Part shown: in pieces, positions 10,001 through 17,361 of the stretch
How the letters are laid out: each line of letters starts with the position of its first letter
How positions within the stretch are numbered: position 1 is the stretch's first letter
Assembly (NCBI GenBank): GCA_035500455.1
Contig: DATJXG010000243.1
Location: forward strand, 1-33,795
Reading direction: 5' to 3'
Length of the DNA stretch: 33,795 bases
DNA from: DATJXG01 sp035500455
Lineage (GTDB): Bacteria > Acidobacteriota > Terriglobia > Terriglobales > Acidobacteriaceae
Notes under the pieces: generated by a model
What the model was told of the DNA's origin: nothing
Seen by the model: the letters and a program-made list of their open reading frames with translations, nothing else
Database searches by the model: none
Translations under genes and position numbers: made by a program

Positions 10001-10597
10001 GAGGACGTTATCGCCGACGTTGTTCTCCGGCAGAATGTCACTCATGCCGTCGATTTGCACCTCGCTGGTCGAGTCCCGGCCGCCTCCGATGTGTGGGATG
10101 GGCGCGTTCCCACTATCGTCCACGACGGTGGGAACCAGGGTGGCGAGGGCGAGAGGATTGCGCCCGCTGAGCGGCAGGTCGCTGATGGTTTTGGTCTGCA
10201 CCGTCTCTCCCAGACTTGAGGTTTGGGTATCAAGCACGGGGGCCGCCGCCTGCACCTCGATCGACTCGCTGGTCTTCCCCAGAGAGAGAGCGAAAGACAA
10301 TGACCGCACCTGTGCGACCTCGACTAGAACGGTCTGCTCTACCGGGCGGAACCCGGCCGCTTCGACGGTCACCTTATAGGTTCCGGGCAGCAAAAACGGT
10401 ATCTGAATCCGGCCCGAGGCGTCAGATTTAACTTGCTTCGAGACTCCAGTTGCCTGGTTAGTTATGGTGACAGACGCGCCGGCTATCGACGCTCCCTGCG
10501 GGTCCTGGACGGTTCCTTCAATCGTTCCGGTCGGGGTCTGCGCCCACGCGCACGCTACTAACATCAACAGGGTTGTTAGTAAACTCAGTCTCCGCAT
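7049..10597 (-). CDS. Oar-like TonB-dependent outer-membrane receptor 1
   Basis: This 1182-residue protein belongs to the Oar-type TonB-dependent transporters that are multiplied in Acidobacteriota. It has a signal peptide (MRRLSLLTTLLMLVACAWAQ), a carboxypeptidase-regulatory-like domain (about residues 22-110, with GTIEGTVQDPQGASIAGASV and LLPGTYKVTVEAAGF), and a plug region (about 120-240, containing SDLPLSGRNPLALATLVPTV). A long beta-barrel follows and ends in a terminal Phe (QLAMKFIF), typical of outer-membrane barrels. ATG at 10597 is preceded by GGAGG with a good spacer. It faces away from a LacI regulator and ROK kinase, and its promoter carries a LacI-type operator, so uptake of a sugar polymer or oligosaccharide is the likely role. 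The substrate is unknown. Confidence 0.92.
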   Translation of the reverse strand: MRRLSLLTTLLMLVACAWAQTPTGTIEGTVQDPQGASIAGASVTITNQATGVSKQVKSDASGRIQIPFLLPGTYKVTVEAAGFRPVEQTVLVEVAQVRSLSFALSLGKTSESIEVQAAAPVLDTQTSSLGETVQTKTISDLPLSGRNPLALATLVPTVVDDSGNAPIPHIGGGRDSTSEVQIDGMSDILPENNVGDNVLAYRPIVDSVQEFNVQTNVLPAEFGRFSGGTISLVTKSGTNNFHGTGFLFAENGVLNALSYFSAPNSPKADTHQYQSGGTIGGPVPLGRSHKTFFFFAYENSQASNAGQETDTLPDPAWYSGATAGDFSALIPAGTDCNVTPVSGCIYDPTTVDPVTKKRLAFPGNIIPAARLNNPSSQIAETVMSYYPAPNASGNGFNYTIVGAAPNTYSHWDARIDHDFRTNWHSFLKVSHYDDHSLGGNALADYGDTDPASQGYGGPDHSGAWTASFNNTVTFSPTLLGEFRYGVSRSTEKRVPSGGNFDPSTLGFPSYVSAVAGPQGQVFPRFDVANFGGLGPNGYNAFSQNPFAHDVTGSIVKIAGSHSIKFGAEFRKIYSNFYQYGRPAGYYNVDQTWTQQNAQPTADGSGTGNSIASFLLGLAQSGYTEHTPSAASSSGYFATFVQDDWKVTRRLTANLGLRWDFEIPKTERFDKLSYWDPSVASPLNGGSVTPAPGVDCPNCGNLMGAMFFPGSTGKYGRRQGPTQYKDFAPRVGFAYDAGHGLVFRSGFGIVYAPSDLQAAGTSGGVGNQGFQSTTSYAPTFDNEVTINSTFADPYPANATSGQRYNLPQGAAGGPLTQVGGGISDSFFSSYRNPYNIQWNFSIQYALPGKTTLEASYLGNHGLFLIDGDPGVNFDQLPTSDLALGDALFTQVPNPFYGIINVPGSSLSNPTVQANQLLRKYPEYTGVQEFRKPTAESKYNAFSIRFNKHFSNGLSVLANFTGAKETDDSAAPVGFIGQVSSTRVNQYDPRAEWAVGPQDLSRVFSAGYVYELPFGRGKKFANTGGVLNRLVGGWETDGIIRWTTGTPVVLAGVGDPTGIFAGIGNGERPLWNGKSAKLSHPTHGEWFDTSVFSPLPQFTIGNAPRTIPNVRTPGLSNSDLSFAKNNYFGTDNRFNAQFRADLFNAFNHPRWGAPDANVNDANFGKITSIRNSSRQIQLAMKFIF

Positions 10598-10639
10598 GCT
10601 GCCTCCAATTTGATTGGGGGATGGCCTCTACGTTTTTAA

Positions 10640-10655
10640 ATGGTAACGCTACCAT
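10640..10655. promoter_or_regulatory. CG-centred LacI-type operator O1
   Basis: The 16-mer ATGGTAACGCTACCAT is palindromic at 7 of 8 paired positions and has the central CG typical of LacI/GalR-family operators. It sits between the promoter and start codon of Oar-like receptor 1. The adjacent divergent LacI gene is the obvious candidate regulator. Related sites occur at 10873, 12073 and 16847. Confidence 0.72.
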
Positions 10656-10667
10656 CCGTCGGCGTAT

Positions 10668-10697
10668 CTTATAGTGGTTTTTAATTAGAGTTGTCAA
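10668..10697 (-). promoter_or_regulatory. Sigma70-type promoter of Oar-like receptor 1
   Basis: Reading on the - strand, TTGACA (10697-10692) is followed after 18 nt by TATAAG (10673-10668). This is a near-consensus -35/-10 pair about 70 nt upstream of the Oar start codon. The LacI-type operator at 10640-10655 lies just downstream of the -10, around the expected start of transcription, where a bound repressor would block initiation or clearance. Confidence 0.7.
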
Positions 10698-10872
10698 CCA
10701 CAAAAATTAGCCGGGGCTTTTATCTCGCCGGGGCGAGTGGCGTCGGAGGCAGTGGATTTGACCTCGAATGCGACATTGGTGGGATTCCAGGAAACTCTAT
10801 CCACGTCGTTTGCGGTCCATCACACGCGGCGTTCCACTATGAGTCCAAGGATGGCATAATGCTCCACTATCT

Positions 10873-10888
10873 ATGGTAACGATCTCTA
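10873..10888. promoter_or_regulatory. Probable LacI-type operator O2 (one strong half-site)
   Basis: ATGGTAACGATCTCTA shares its first nine bases with O1, including the central CG, but its right half is degenerate. It lies 12 nt downstream of a CATAAT -10 element and upstream of the LacI gene, which fits autoregulation. The weak second half lowers certainty. Confidence 0.45.
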
Positions 10889-10942
10889 CCCCGTCTAACA
10901 GTTGCCAAGGTGAAACGCATCTCCTAGTCTATAAAGGACTTC

Positions 10943-12007
10943 ATGCCACGAAAGCCAGCGGGTAACCCCACCATAGCCGATGTCGCCCGGGAGTCGGGTG
11001 TGGGCACCATGACCGTTTCCCGGGTGGTAAACGGCGGGAAACTGGTGAGCGCCGCAACGGCCGCTCGCGTCCGCGCTGCCATCGATAAGCTCGGCTATGA
11101 GCCAAACGAAGCGGCCCGCATCCTCAAGGGTCAAGCCCCGCGGACTCTGGGGCTCATTGTTCCCGATCTCGCCGATACATTCTTCTCCATTTGCGCCCAT
11201 GCGGTGCAGCAGATGGCTGCCAAACATGGCTATATGACTCTGCTGCTGGCCTCGGAGCGGGACCGGGAAAGCGAAGCCAGGGAACTTGCCATGATGAAAT
11301 CGCGCAACATCGCGGGAATTCTCATCGTTCCTTCCAGTGCCGGCTGCATCGGCCAGTTACGGGAGTTGCGGGCGCGCGGCATTCCCGTGGTGATGCTCGA
11401 CCGCACCTTTCCAGGCCTCGATGCCGGCGAGGTGATGGTGGAAAACCGGGAGGGCACGAAAAAGGCCATTAATCACCTGTTTGAGCACGGCCACCGCAAT
11501 ATCCTCTGCATCGGGTACGACAGTGAGTTCAACTCCATTGCCCAGCGCATGCAGGGCTATGAGAGCGCCATGACCGATGCCGGACTTAAACCCCAGTTTG
11601 CGGTAGTCAAGGAAAGCGCTCTGGTCGGGCCGCAAGTGCTGAAGCGGCTTCGCTCCTCGAAGCCGCCAAGCGCATTGTTCACTCTGAACAATGTCACCAC
11701 TACCCAGGTGCTCAGCATGCTCCAGCGCGAAAATATCCATATCCCGCAGGAAGTTGCCATCATCGGATTTGATGATTTCGAACTCGCGCCCTTGCTGGCC
11801 GTTCCGCTCACCGCGGTCCGCCAGCCCGCCGCCGAACTCGGGCGAAGCGCCACCCGTCTTCTGCTGGAGCGGGTTCACTCACACCCGGCCGACCTCCGGC
11901 CGGCCCGCACGCGAATCGTCCTTCCCACTGAGCTGGTCATTCGCCGCTCCTGCGGCTGCGAGGCGATTCGAAAGATCGCCAACGACGGGACGCGGCCTCT
12001 GCAATAA
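10943..12007 (+). CDS. LacI/GalR-family transcriptional repressor
   Basis: A full-length (354 residues) LacI-family repressor. The helix-turn-helix and hinge occupy about residues 8-65: TIADVARESGVGTMTVSRVV gives the HTH and YEPNEAARILKG leads into the hinge helix. The rest is a periplasmic-binding-protein-like effector domain (TLGLIVPDLADTFFSICAHA, then AIIGFDDFELAPLL near the C terminus), as in sugar-responsive repressors. ATG at 10943 is preceded by AAAGGA. It faces away from Oar receptor 1 and is followed by a ROK kinase with its own promoter. CG-centred operators lie in all three promoters, so it probably controls the locus in response to a sugar or sugar phosphate. The effector cannot be told from sequence. 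Confidence 0.94.
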   Translation: MPRKPAGNPTIADVARESGVGTMTVSRVVNGGKLVSAATAARVRAAIDKLGYEPNEAARILKGQAPRTLGLIVPDLADTFFSICAHAVQQMAAKHGYMTLLLASERDRESEARELAMMKSRNIAGILIVPSSAGCIGQLRELRARGIPVVMLDRTFPGLDAGEVMVENREGTKKAINHLFEHGHRNILCIGYDSEFNSIAQRMQGYESAMTDAGLKPQFAVVKESALVGPQVLKRLRSSKPPSALFTLNNVTTTQVLSMLQRENIHIPQEVAIIGFDDFELAPLLAVPLTAVRQPAAELGRSATRLLLERVHSHPADLRPARTRIVLPTELVIRRSCGCEAIRKIANDGTRPLQ

Positions 12008-12046
12008 GCCGGGACGCGCGAACCGCCCCCGGCATAGTGTTAAGCC

Positions 12047-12074
12047 TTCACAGCTGGATCGGGCACGGTATACT
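12047..12074 (+). promoter_or_regulatory. Promoter of the ROK kinase-TPR unit
   Basis: TTCACA (12047-12052, one mismatch to the -35 consensus) and TATACT (12069-12074) are separated by 16 nt. Operator O3 begins at the last bases of the -10 and covers the expected start site. This implies that the kinase gene is transcribed separately from the LacI gene, with a short leader before its TTG start. Confidence 0.65.
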
Positions 12075-12088
12075 GATATCGCTATCAG
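12073..12088. promoter_or_regulatory. CG-centred LacI-type operator O3
   Basis: CTGATATCGCTATCAG has perfect 6-bp arms (CTGATA/TATCAG) around TCGC. It matches O1 in the pattern TGRTAWCG-TAYCA and in the central CG. It overlaps the -10 region of the ROK kinase promoter, a standard repressor position. Confidence 0.7.
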
Positions 12089-12098
12089 CGAGGGGTCC

Positions 12099-13031
12099 TT
12101 GCGAGAGGATTGCGGGAATCGGATACTGGTCTTTGACGTGGGCGGCAGTCACATAGCCGGGAGTTTATTCCATCCTTGCAGCCAGGCTCTTGGCGGAATA
12201 CACACTCTCCCAGTTCGCGAAAATGGCAGCGAGGCACATTTTTTCCTGGCATTTGAATCTCTGGCAGCAAGGATTGATTCGGACTCAGTGCCCCGCGACG
12301 GGGTTGCAGTTGCGATTCCCAATCCCTTTGACTATCCGAGAGGAATCAGCTACATGCGCCACAAGTATCAGCAGCTTTACGGGAAGGATTTACGAGAGGG
12401 CCTGGCGCAGCAACTGAAGTGCGATCCCAGTAGAATCCATTTTCTGAATGACGCTGCCGCCTTTTTACTCGGCGAACTCCATCAAGGAGCGGCAATCGGC
12501 GTGAGTCGCGCAATTGGAGTCACCCTGGGGACCGGCGTGGGATCGGCATTCGCAGTGGGCGGTAAGATCGTAGTCACCGGTCAGGGCGTACCCCCAAACG
12601 GCGAAATATGGAATCTTGCTTATCGCGACCTCACGGTCGAGGATTTCATTTCCACCCGGGCGATCCAGCGGACATACCAGCAGTTCACAGGAATCCATGC
12701 TGAGGTTCGTGACATCGCGGCTTTGGCAGTTCAGGACGCGCACGCGCGCCAGACCTTTCAAATCTTTGGAGCGGAACTGGGGGGGCTATTGAGGCACATC
12801 TGTGTCGCCTTTGCTCCGCAACGAATCGTGCTGGGGGGAGGCATTTCACGCGCCGCGAACCTGTTTCTGCCTGCTGCCGAGAAGGAACTGAGTGATCCTG
12901 CCACCCAATTGCGGATCTCGAACTTGTTCGAGCGTGCTCCTCTGATTGGCGCAGGTGTCAGCTGGAAGTTCAATCACACCAATTTCGCACTTCGGGAGCG
13001 TGAGCCGAGCGGGATTTCGGAGGAATCTTGA
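12099..13031 (+). CDS. ROK-family sugar kinase (glucokinase-like)
   Basis: About 310 residues, the usual size for ROK kinases, which phosphorylate glucose, N-acetylhexosamines or related sugars with ATP in the cytoplasm. The phosphate-binding motif FDVGGSHIAG is near the N terminus, followed by FLNDAAAFLLGE (with the catalytic Asp in LNDAAA), GVTLGTGVGSAFAVGG and a C-terminal RIVLGGGISRA. The usual ROK zinc motif CxCGxxGCxE is absent: the matching region reads GVPPNGEIWNLAYRDLTVED, so this belongs to the zinc-less branch. The TTG at 12099 is preceded by GAGGGG. The frame is open far upstream into lacI, but that part is the lacI gene in another frame. Its stop overlaps the TTG of the next gene (TTGA). 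Confidence 0.85.
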   Translation: MREDCGNRILVFDVGGSHIAGSLFHPCSQALGGIHTLPVRENGSEAHFFLAFESLAARIDSDSVPRDGVAVAIPNPFDYPRGISYMRHKYQQLYGKDLREGLAQQLKCDPSRIHFLNDAAAFLLGELHQGAAIGVSRAIGVTLGTGVGSAFAVGGKIVVTGQGVPPNGEIWNLAYRDLTVEDFISTRAIQRTYQQFTGIHAEVRDIAALAVQDAHARQTFQIFGAELGGLLRHICVAFAPQRIVLGGGISRAANLFLPAAEKELSDPATQLRISNLFERAPLIGAGVSWKFNHTNFALREREPSGISEES

Positions 13032-14797
13032 ACCGAAGCTTCATTCGGAAGGCTCGCATTCTCTTCACTGCCCCCCAGGTGATCGCTCTGTTGGCGGTAT
13101 TTCCTTGTAACTCACTTTCAGCTAGTCCGCCGGTGGAACCCGGGAAGTGCAAAGCGCCGCCGGAACTTGAGGCAAAGCGAGCCTCACATCCTTCCACCGA
13201 TGCCTACGAACAACTTGGCTCCTATTTCGGACAGAACGATCTCTATTCCTGCGCCATTTCGGCATTCCGCGCGTCACTGCGGCTTAATCCAAAGTCGTGG
13301 CAGGCCCGCGCATATCTGGGCATGGCGCTGCTCGCCAATCGCGAGCCTGAAAGCGCTGTGGGTGAGCTTCGCCGTTCGCTGCAACTAAACCCAAATCAAC
13401 CAAACACGCACATGACACTGGGCGCAGCGCTCAGCCAAATGAACCAACTGGATGCGGCCATTGAGGAATTTAAGGCTGTCCTAAAGACCGACCCGAAGTC
13501 GGTGACGGCGCTAGATTGGTTGAGCAAAGCGCTCATCTCGGAAGGGCGATACAGCGCCGCTATTGCGCTGCTCAGGAAGGGCCCTGCCGACGAGGTTCTC
13601 CAGATGAATCTGGTAATCGCTTATTCCAAGAGCGAAGACAACGATGATGCAATCCGGATTCTTTCGCAAATGATAAAAGACCGGCCCTTGTCCGCGGTGC
13701 CGCACGCTGGATTGGCAACCGTCTATACCCAGCAGAACCGCTTGGAGGACGCGGTCGTGGAATTGAAGGAAGCGTTGCGCCTTAACCCGAAGGACGATGT
13801 GGCTCGGGTGTCCTATGTGAAAGTTCTGGTTTTGCTTACTCAATTCAGGACCGCATTGCCGCTTGCCCAGGACTATTTAAGCCGCCACCCGAACGAGTTT
13901 GAAGCGCTCTACCTCATGGGCGTTACCGATCTCGAACTGGGTAACTATGAACACGCGAAAGACATGCTGACTCGTGCCGTCCGCTTGAACCCCAACCACT
14001 ACGACACTCGCTACAGTCTGGGCGTCGCGTTCACCAAGGTCGGACATCTGGAGCCAGCAAAGCAACAGTTGGAGATCGCTCTTAAGCTCGACCCGTCTTC
14101 CAGCCAGGCGCACTTTCGACTCGCCACGGTGCTGCGCTCGCTGGGTCGCCCGGACGAAGCCAAGAAACAACTGGAGTTGTACCAACTCACGTCCGCGGAG
14201 CACGCCAAGAAAGATGTAGCCACGACCAAAGCCCGGCAGGCCAAAGAATTTCTCCGGAATGGCAACGCCCAACGAGCAGTCGAGTTATATAAGGAAGCGA
14301 TTCAAGATAGCCCCAAAGACGCACACTTGTTCCTTAACCTGGCATTGGCGCTCGATCGGAAAGGCGACGCGGACAGTGAACGTGAGGCCCTGGAAAAAGC
14401 GATCGAACTCGACCCAAGGCTTGCCCTGGCACACAATCAACTCGGCCTTCTCGGATTTCAGGCTGGCCAGACCACCCAGGCGGAGAAGGAGTTCAAGGCC
14501 GCAATTGGCGTGAATCCACACTATGCCGAGGCCCAGAACAACTTAGGCACCCTTTATGGCCAGCAGGGAAACGATGCCGAGGCCGAGCGGCTGTTTCGAC
14601 AGGCTATCGACAGCGACCCAGGATATGCCCAAGCGTTCGTGAATCTTGCGGCCACACTGGCCAGCGAATCTCGCTTTGCCGAAGCGGAAGGGGCGGTACA
14701 AAATGCCATCGAGATCGAACCCGATAACAAGGAAGCGTTGGACCTTCGCGCCATGCTTCGGGCTCACGCGAGTCAACAGAACACCACCGCCAAATAG
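13028..14797 (+). CDS. Exported tetratricopeptide-repeat protein
   Basis: A 589-residue protein made almost wholly of TPR units (roughly 13-14 repeats from about residue 55 to the end), with many copies of the pattern A-x-x-x-L-x-x-A-L-x-L-N-P. A hydrophobic N-terminal stretch (TAPQVIALLAVFPCNSLSAS) suggests export to the periplasm. TTG at 13028 is preceded by GGAGGA and overlaps the ROK kinase stop by 4 nt, so the two are translationally coupled. TPR proteins next to CRTAC1/ASPIC proteins are a common pairing in Acidobacteriota, and a scaffolding role is likely. The binding partner is unknown. Confidence 0.88.
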   Translation: MNRSFIRKARILFTAPQVIALLAVFPCNSLSASPPVEPGKCKAPPELEAKRASHPSTDAYEQLGSYFGQNDLYSCAISAFRASLRLNPKSWQARAYLGMALLANREPESAVGELRRSLQLNPNQPNTHMTLGAALSQMNQLDAAIEEFKAVLKTDPKSVTALDWLSKALISEGRYSAAIALLRKGPADEVLQMNLVIAYSKSEDNDDAIRILSQMIKDRPLSAVPHAGLATVYTQQNRLEDAVVELKEALRLNPKDDVARVSYVKVLVLLTQFRTALPLAQDYLSRHPNEFEALYLMGVTDLELGNYEHAKDMLTRAVRLNPNHYDTRYSLGVAFTKVGHLEPAKQQLEIALKLDPSSSQAHFRLATVLRSLGRPDEAKKQLELYQLTSAEHAKKDVATTKARQAKEFLRNGNAQRAVELYKEAIQDSPKDAHLFLNLALALDRKGDADSEREALEKAIELDPRLALAHNQLGLLGFQAGQTTQAEKEFKAAIGVNPHYAEAQNNLGTLYGQQGNDAEAERLFRQAIDSDPGYAQAFVNLAATLASESRFAEAEGAVQNAIEIEPDNKEALDLRAMLRAHASQQNTTAK

Positions 14798-14959
14798 CTC
14801 CGCCCACCCTCGAGCTCTTTATCCTGACATTCGTTTTCAGCGTGGACTGCGGCTCTGGGAGGGTATGACCTCTTGCCTCCGGCGTGTTGGCACAGCCGTT
14901 AGAGATGAGGATCGAAAGACTGGTAACGTACACATAGCAACTGGAGTGCGGCCCATCGC

Positions 14960-16738
14960 ATGAAGCTCAGTCGTCGATCATTTGTCTGCAGCTTGTTGGC
15001 CGCCTCGCGAGGGCGGCTCTTCGGTGACGGCCTTTTTCTTACGTTCACACCGAGACAGCAAAAGGCGCCGTCATCGCGCGGCCTTCCGCCCTTTTCGACG
15101 TTTACCGACGTTGCCCGCGAGGCCGGACTCACTGCTCCAACCATCTACGGCGGAGTGGAACACGACATTTATGTTATTGAATCTATCGGGGGCGGCTGCG
15201 CGTTTTTCGACTACGACAATGATGGGTGGATGGACATCTTTATCCTGGGCGGCACTCGGCTGGAAGGAGTTCCTCCGGGCGCGACCAATCGGCTTTACAA
15301 GAATAATCGTGACGGAACCTTTCTGGACGTAACAGAAAAGGCGGGCTTACAAGACGCTGGCTGGGCAAACGGGGTATGTGTCGGCGATTACAACAATGAC
15401 GGGAATGAGGATCTGTTCTGCACCTACTTCGGACAAAACAAGCTGTACCGAAATAACGGTGACGGAACCTTCACCGATGTAACCAAGGCTGCCGGCTTAT
15501 TGGGCGATAAACCCCGGTTTGGAACCGGCTGCAGTTTCGTTGACTACAATCGCGATGGCTTCCTCGATCTGTTTGTCGCAAATTATGTTCAGTTCGATCT
15601 CGAACATGCTCCAAAGCCCTCCGTGCAGGTTCCCACCTGTAGCTATGAGGGCATTGCGGTCGAGTGCGGTCCCCGTGGGCTAACGCCCGGTTATCATTCG
15701 CTCTATCGCAACAACGGCGATGGCACCTTCACCGATGTGAGCAAAGAGGCCGGAATCTCCGGCTTCAACAGCTCCTACGGGCTGACTGTGGTTACCCCCG
15801 ACCTCGATGAAGACGGGTGGCCCGAGATTTTCATCGCCTGCGATTCCACCCCCAGCCTGCTATTCATGAACAACCACGATGGCACTTTCCGGGAAGAAGG
15901 TCTGGCGCGTGGCGTAGCTGTAAGCGGTGAGGGTGCGGAAAACGCGGGCATGGGGGTGGGTGTCGGTGATTACGATCTCGACGGGCGCCTGGATTTGTTC
16001 AAGACCCATTTCCAGCGCGAGGCCAGCGGCCTCTATCACAATTCGGGCAAAGCAGACTTTGACGACGTCACCGTTTCAGCCGGCTTTGGCAAGGAAACGC
16101 GCTTCGTCAGTTGGGGCACGGGGATCGTCGATCTCGACAACGACGGCTACCCCGATATCTTCCTGGTCACGGGAAACATCTATCCCGAGATAGGGAAGGT
16201 TTTTCCCCAGCTTCCTTACAAGAGCCCGCGCATTATTTTTCGCAATCTGCGCAATGGCCGTTTTGACGAGCTGGGCGACGAAACCGGTCCGGGCGTGGCC
16301 GCTGCGCATCCCAGCCGCGGTTGTGCCTTCGGAGACTTTGACAACGACGGCGATCTCGATGTCGTCATTATGAATATCAACGAACCGCCCTCACTGCTGC
16401 GCAATGATGCTCCCGCCAACAACCGCTGGCTCAAGGTGAAACTGATCGGAACGAAATCGAACCGGAGCGCGATGGGGGCCCAGGTTCGGGTGCGCTATGG
16501 GAACAAAGTTCAGGCGCAGCAACTGCTGAGCCAGTCCAGTTATCTCTCCAGCAACGATCCGCGGCTTCACTTCGGTCTGGGGAATGAAACCAAAGCCGAT
16601 ATTGAGATACGCTGGCCGAATGGTCTCAAGGAGTCCGCGAGCAACGTTGCGGCTAACCAATTGGTAATCTTCCGCGAGGGCTCCGGGATCATAGACAAAA
16701 CTTCGTTCTCCCGGGATACGAGCCTAAATCGCAAATGA
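14960..16738 (+). CDS. CRTAC1-like protein with FG-GAP/VCBS repeats and ASPIC/UnbV domain
   Basis: A 592-residue secreted protein. The N terminus MKLSRRSFVCSLLAAS has a twin-arginine motif (SRRSFV), so export by Tat is likely. About seven FG-GAP/VCBS-type calcium-binding blades follow, each with a D-x-D-x-D-G core: FFDYDNDGWMDIFI, VGDYNNDGNEDLF, FVDYNRDGFLDLFV, PDLDEDGWPEIFI, VGDYDLDGRLDLF, VDLDNDGYPDIFL and GDFDNDGDLDVVI. The C-terminal 120 residues are an ASPIC/UnbV domain (WLKVKLIGTKSNRSAMGAQV, HFGLGNETKADIEIRWPNG). It follows the TPR gene after 162 nt. A half-site resembling the LacI operator (TGGTAACG, 14921-14928) lies upstream, but this is weak evidence of shared control. The ligand is unknown. 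Confidence 0.92.
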   Translation: MKLSRRSFVCSLLAASRGRLFGDGLFLTFTPRQQKAPSSRGLPPFSTFTDVAREAGLTAPTIYGGVEHDIYVIESIGGGCAFFDYDNDGWMDIFILGGTRLEGVPPGATNRLYKNNRDGTFLDVTEKAGLQDAGWANGVCVGDYNNDGNEDLFCTYFGQNKLYRNNGDGTFTDVTKAAGLLGDKPRFGTGCSFVDYNRDGFLDLFVANYVQFDLEHAPKPSVQVPTCSYEGIAVECGPRGLTPGYHSLYRNNGDGTFTDVSKEAGISGFNSSYGLTVVTPDLDEDGWPEIFIACDSTPSLLFMNNHDGTFREEGLARGVAVSGEGAENAGMGVGVGDYDLDGRLDLFKTHFQREASGLYHNSGKADFDDVTVSAGFGKETRFVSWGTGIVDLDNDGYPDIFLVTGNIYPEIGKVFPQLPYKSPRIIFRNLRNGRFDELGDETGPGVAAAHPSRGCAFGDFDNDGDLDVVIMNINEPPSLLRNDAPANNRWLKVKLIGTKSNRSAMGAQVRVRYGNKVQAQQLLSQSSYLSSNDPRLHFGLGNETKADIEIRWPNGLKESASNVAANQLVIFREGSGIIDKTSFSRDTSLNRK

Positions 16739-17096
16739 GTTTTCCGCTTTCCCAACGGCGTTTCCATAAGCGTCTGGCGCTCAGAAAGACGGGATTCTCG
16801 GTTCGAATTCGATACAAACTTCTGGCCAACTATTTTCTCGTCTGAAGTGGTATCGTTAACAGCCAACAATGGCTCCGCATATTACCATCGCTTTATAAAT
16901 TGTTCCCCGTCGTTACCACGTTCCAATAGGACGGGGTCGGCGTGCTCTACTAATTCGGAACAAGTCCGAGTATGATTTCGGACGTCAGTGAGCGGCACCC
17001 GATTTCTGTCGCTTGCGTCTTGGAGTTGGCGGTTTTGCCGTGACCTGATGGACCCATCCGAGACGATTGTAAGCTCAATACCGGAGTTGGTTCCCC
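16739..17096. other. Gap with operator-like site and IS-type flank
   Basis: No gene is supported here. It contains an operator-like site (16847-16862). From about 16960 the sequence has the look of the untranslated left flank of an IS110-family element leading to the transposase fragment at 17097. No terminator of the CRTAC1 gene is evident. Confidence 0.5.
16847..16862. promoter_or_regulatory. Operator-like site O4 of the CG-centred family
   Basis: GTGGTATCGTTAACAG matches the pattern TGRTAWCG-n-TA-n-CA seen in O1 and O3, with the same central CG. No intact gene starts just downstream on the + strand. It may be the orphaned operator of the TonB-receptor fragment at 17188, or a chance match. 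Confidence 0.35.
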
Positions 17097-17180
17097 ATGA
17101 AGATAGAGACGATTGGACTGGATATTGCCGTGCAGATATTTCAGGCTCACGGGGTAGACCGGTCAGCGGGGAACGGGGTT
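17097..17180 (+). mobile_element. IS110-family transposase, N-terminal fragment
   Basis: The frame from ATG 17097 reads MKIETIGLDIAVQIFQAHGV, which is the typical N terminus of IS110/IS1111 DEDD transposases, including the first catalytic Asp in GLDIA. Homology stops after about 28 residues, where the sequence changes to a TonB-receptor plug. The rest of the transposase is missing, so this is a dead remnant. Terminal features of the element could not be defined. Confidence 0.55.
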
Positions 17181-17187
17181 GATCAGC

Positions 17188-17330
17188 GCGCGCGGGTTCA
17201 GCGACCGCAACGATAACAAGATGCTGGTCTTGGTGGATGGCCGCAGCGCCTACACTGCGGAGTTGGGCAGCGTTCACTAGGACGTCCTGGATATTCCGCC
17301 CGGATGCTGTCGCCATCGCGATTTGCAAGG
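17188..17330 (+). pseudogene. TonB-dependent receptor plug-domain fragment
   Basis: The frame through ATG 17221 reads ARGFSDRNDNKMLVLVDGRS and then AYTAELGSVH, an in-frame TAG (17278-17280), and DVLDIPP. This matches the strongly conserved plug segment of TonB-dependent receptors (RGF...NKLLVLIDGRSVYTP...WDVQD). The stop stands where that family has Trp, so a single G-to-A change could have created it. Nothing before or after makes a full receptor. It directly abuts the IS110 fragment. Confidence 0.55.
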
Positions 17331-17361
17331 GCCTGATCTGCGTCGCTCAACAACATCGACA

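Larger units (their letters stand above)
10598..10942. other. Divergent intergenic control region between Oar 1 and lacI
   Basis: This 345-nt region holds no gene. It carries the Oar promoter and operator O1 on the left, and on the right a weaker promoter for the LacI gene (TTCCAC, 17 nt, CATAAT at 10855-10860) with operator O2. O1 and O2 are 233 bp apart centre to centre. Confidence 0.65.

Noticed and set aside
11691..12098. N-terminal extension of the ROK kinase reading frame to 446 residues
   Set aside because: This part overlaps the C-terminal third of the lacI gene in another frame, has an odd composition, and lies upstream of the promoter and operator at 12047-12088. The kinase fold starts only after 12120.
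16882..17328. 148-residue open frame on the - strand
   Set aside because: It runs opposite to the IS110 and TonB-plug fragments, which are recognisable on the + strand. I found no family pattern in it.
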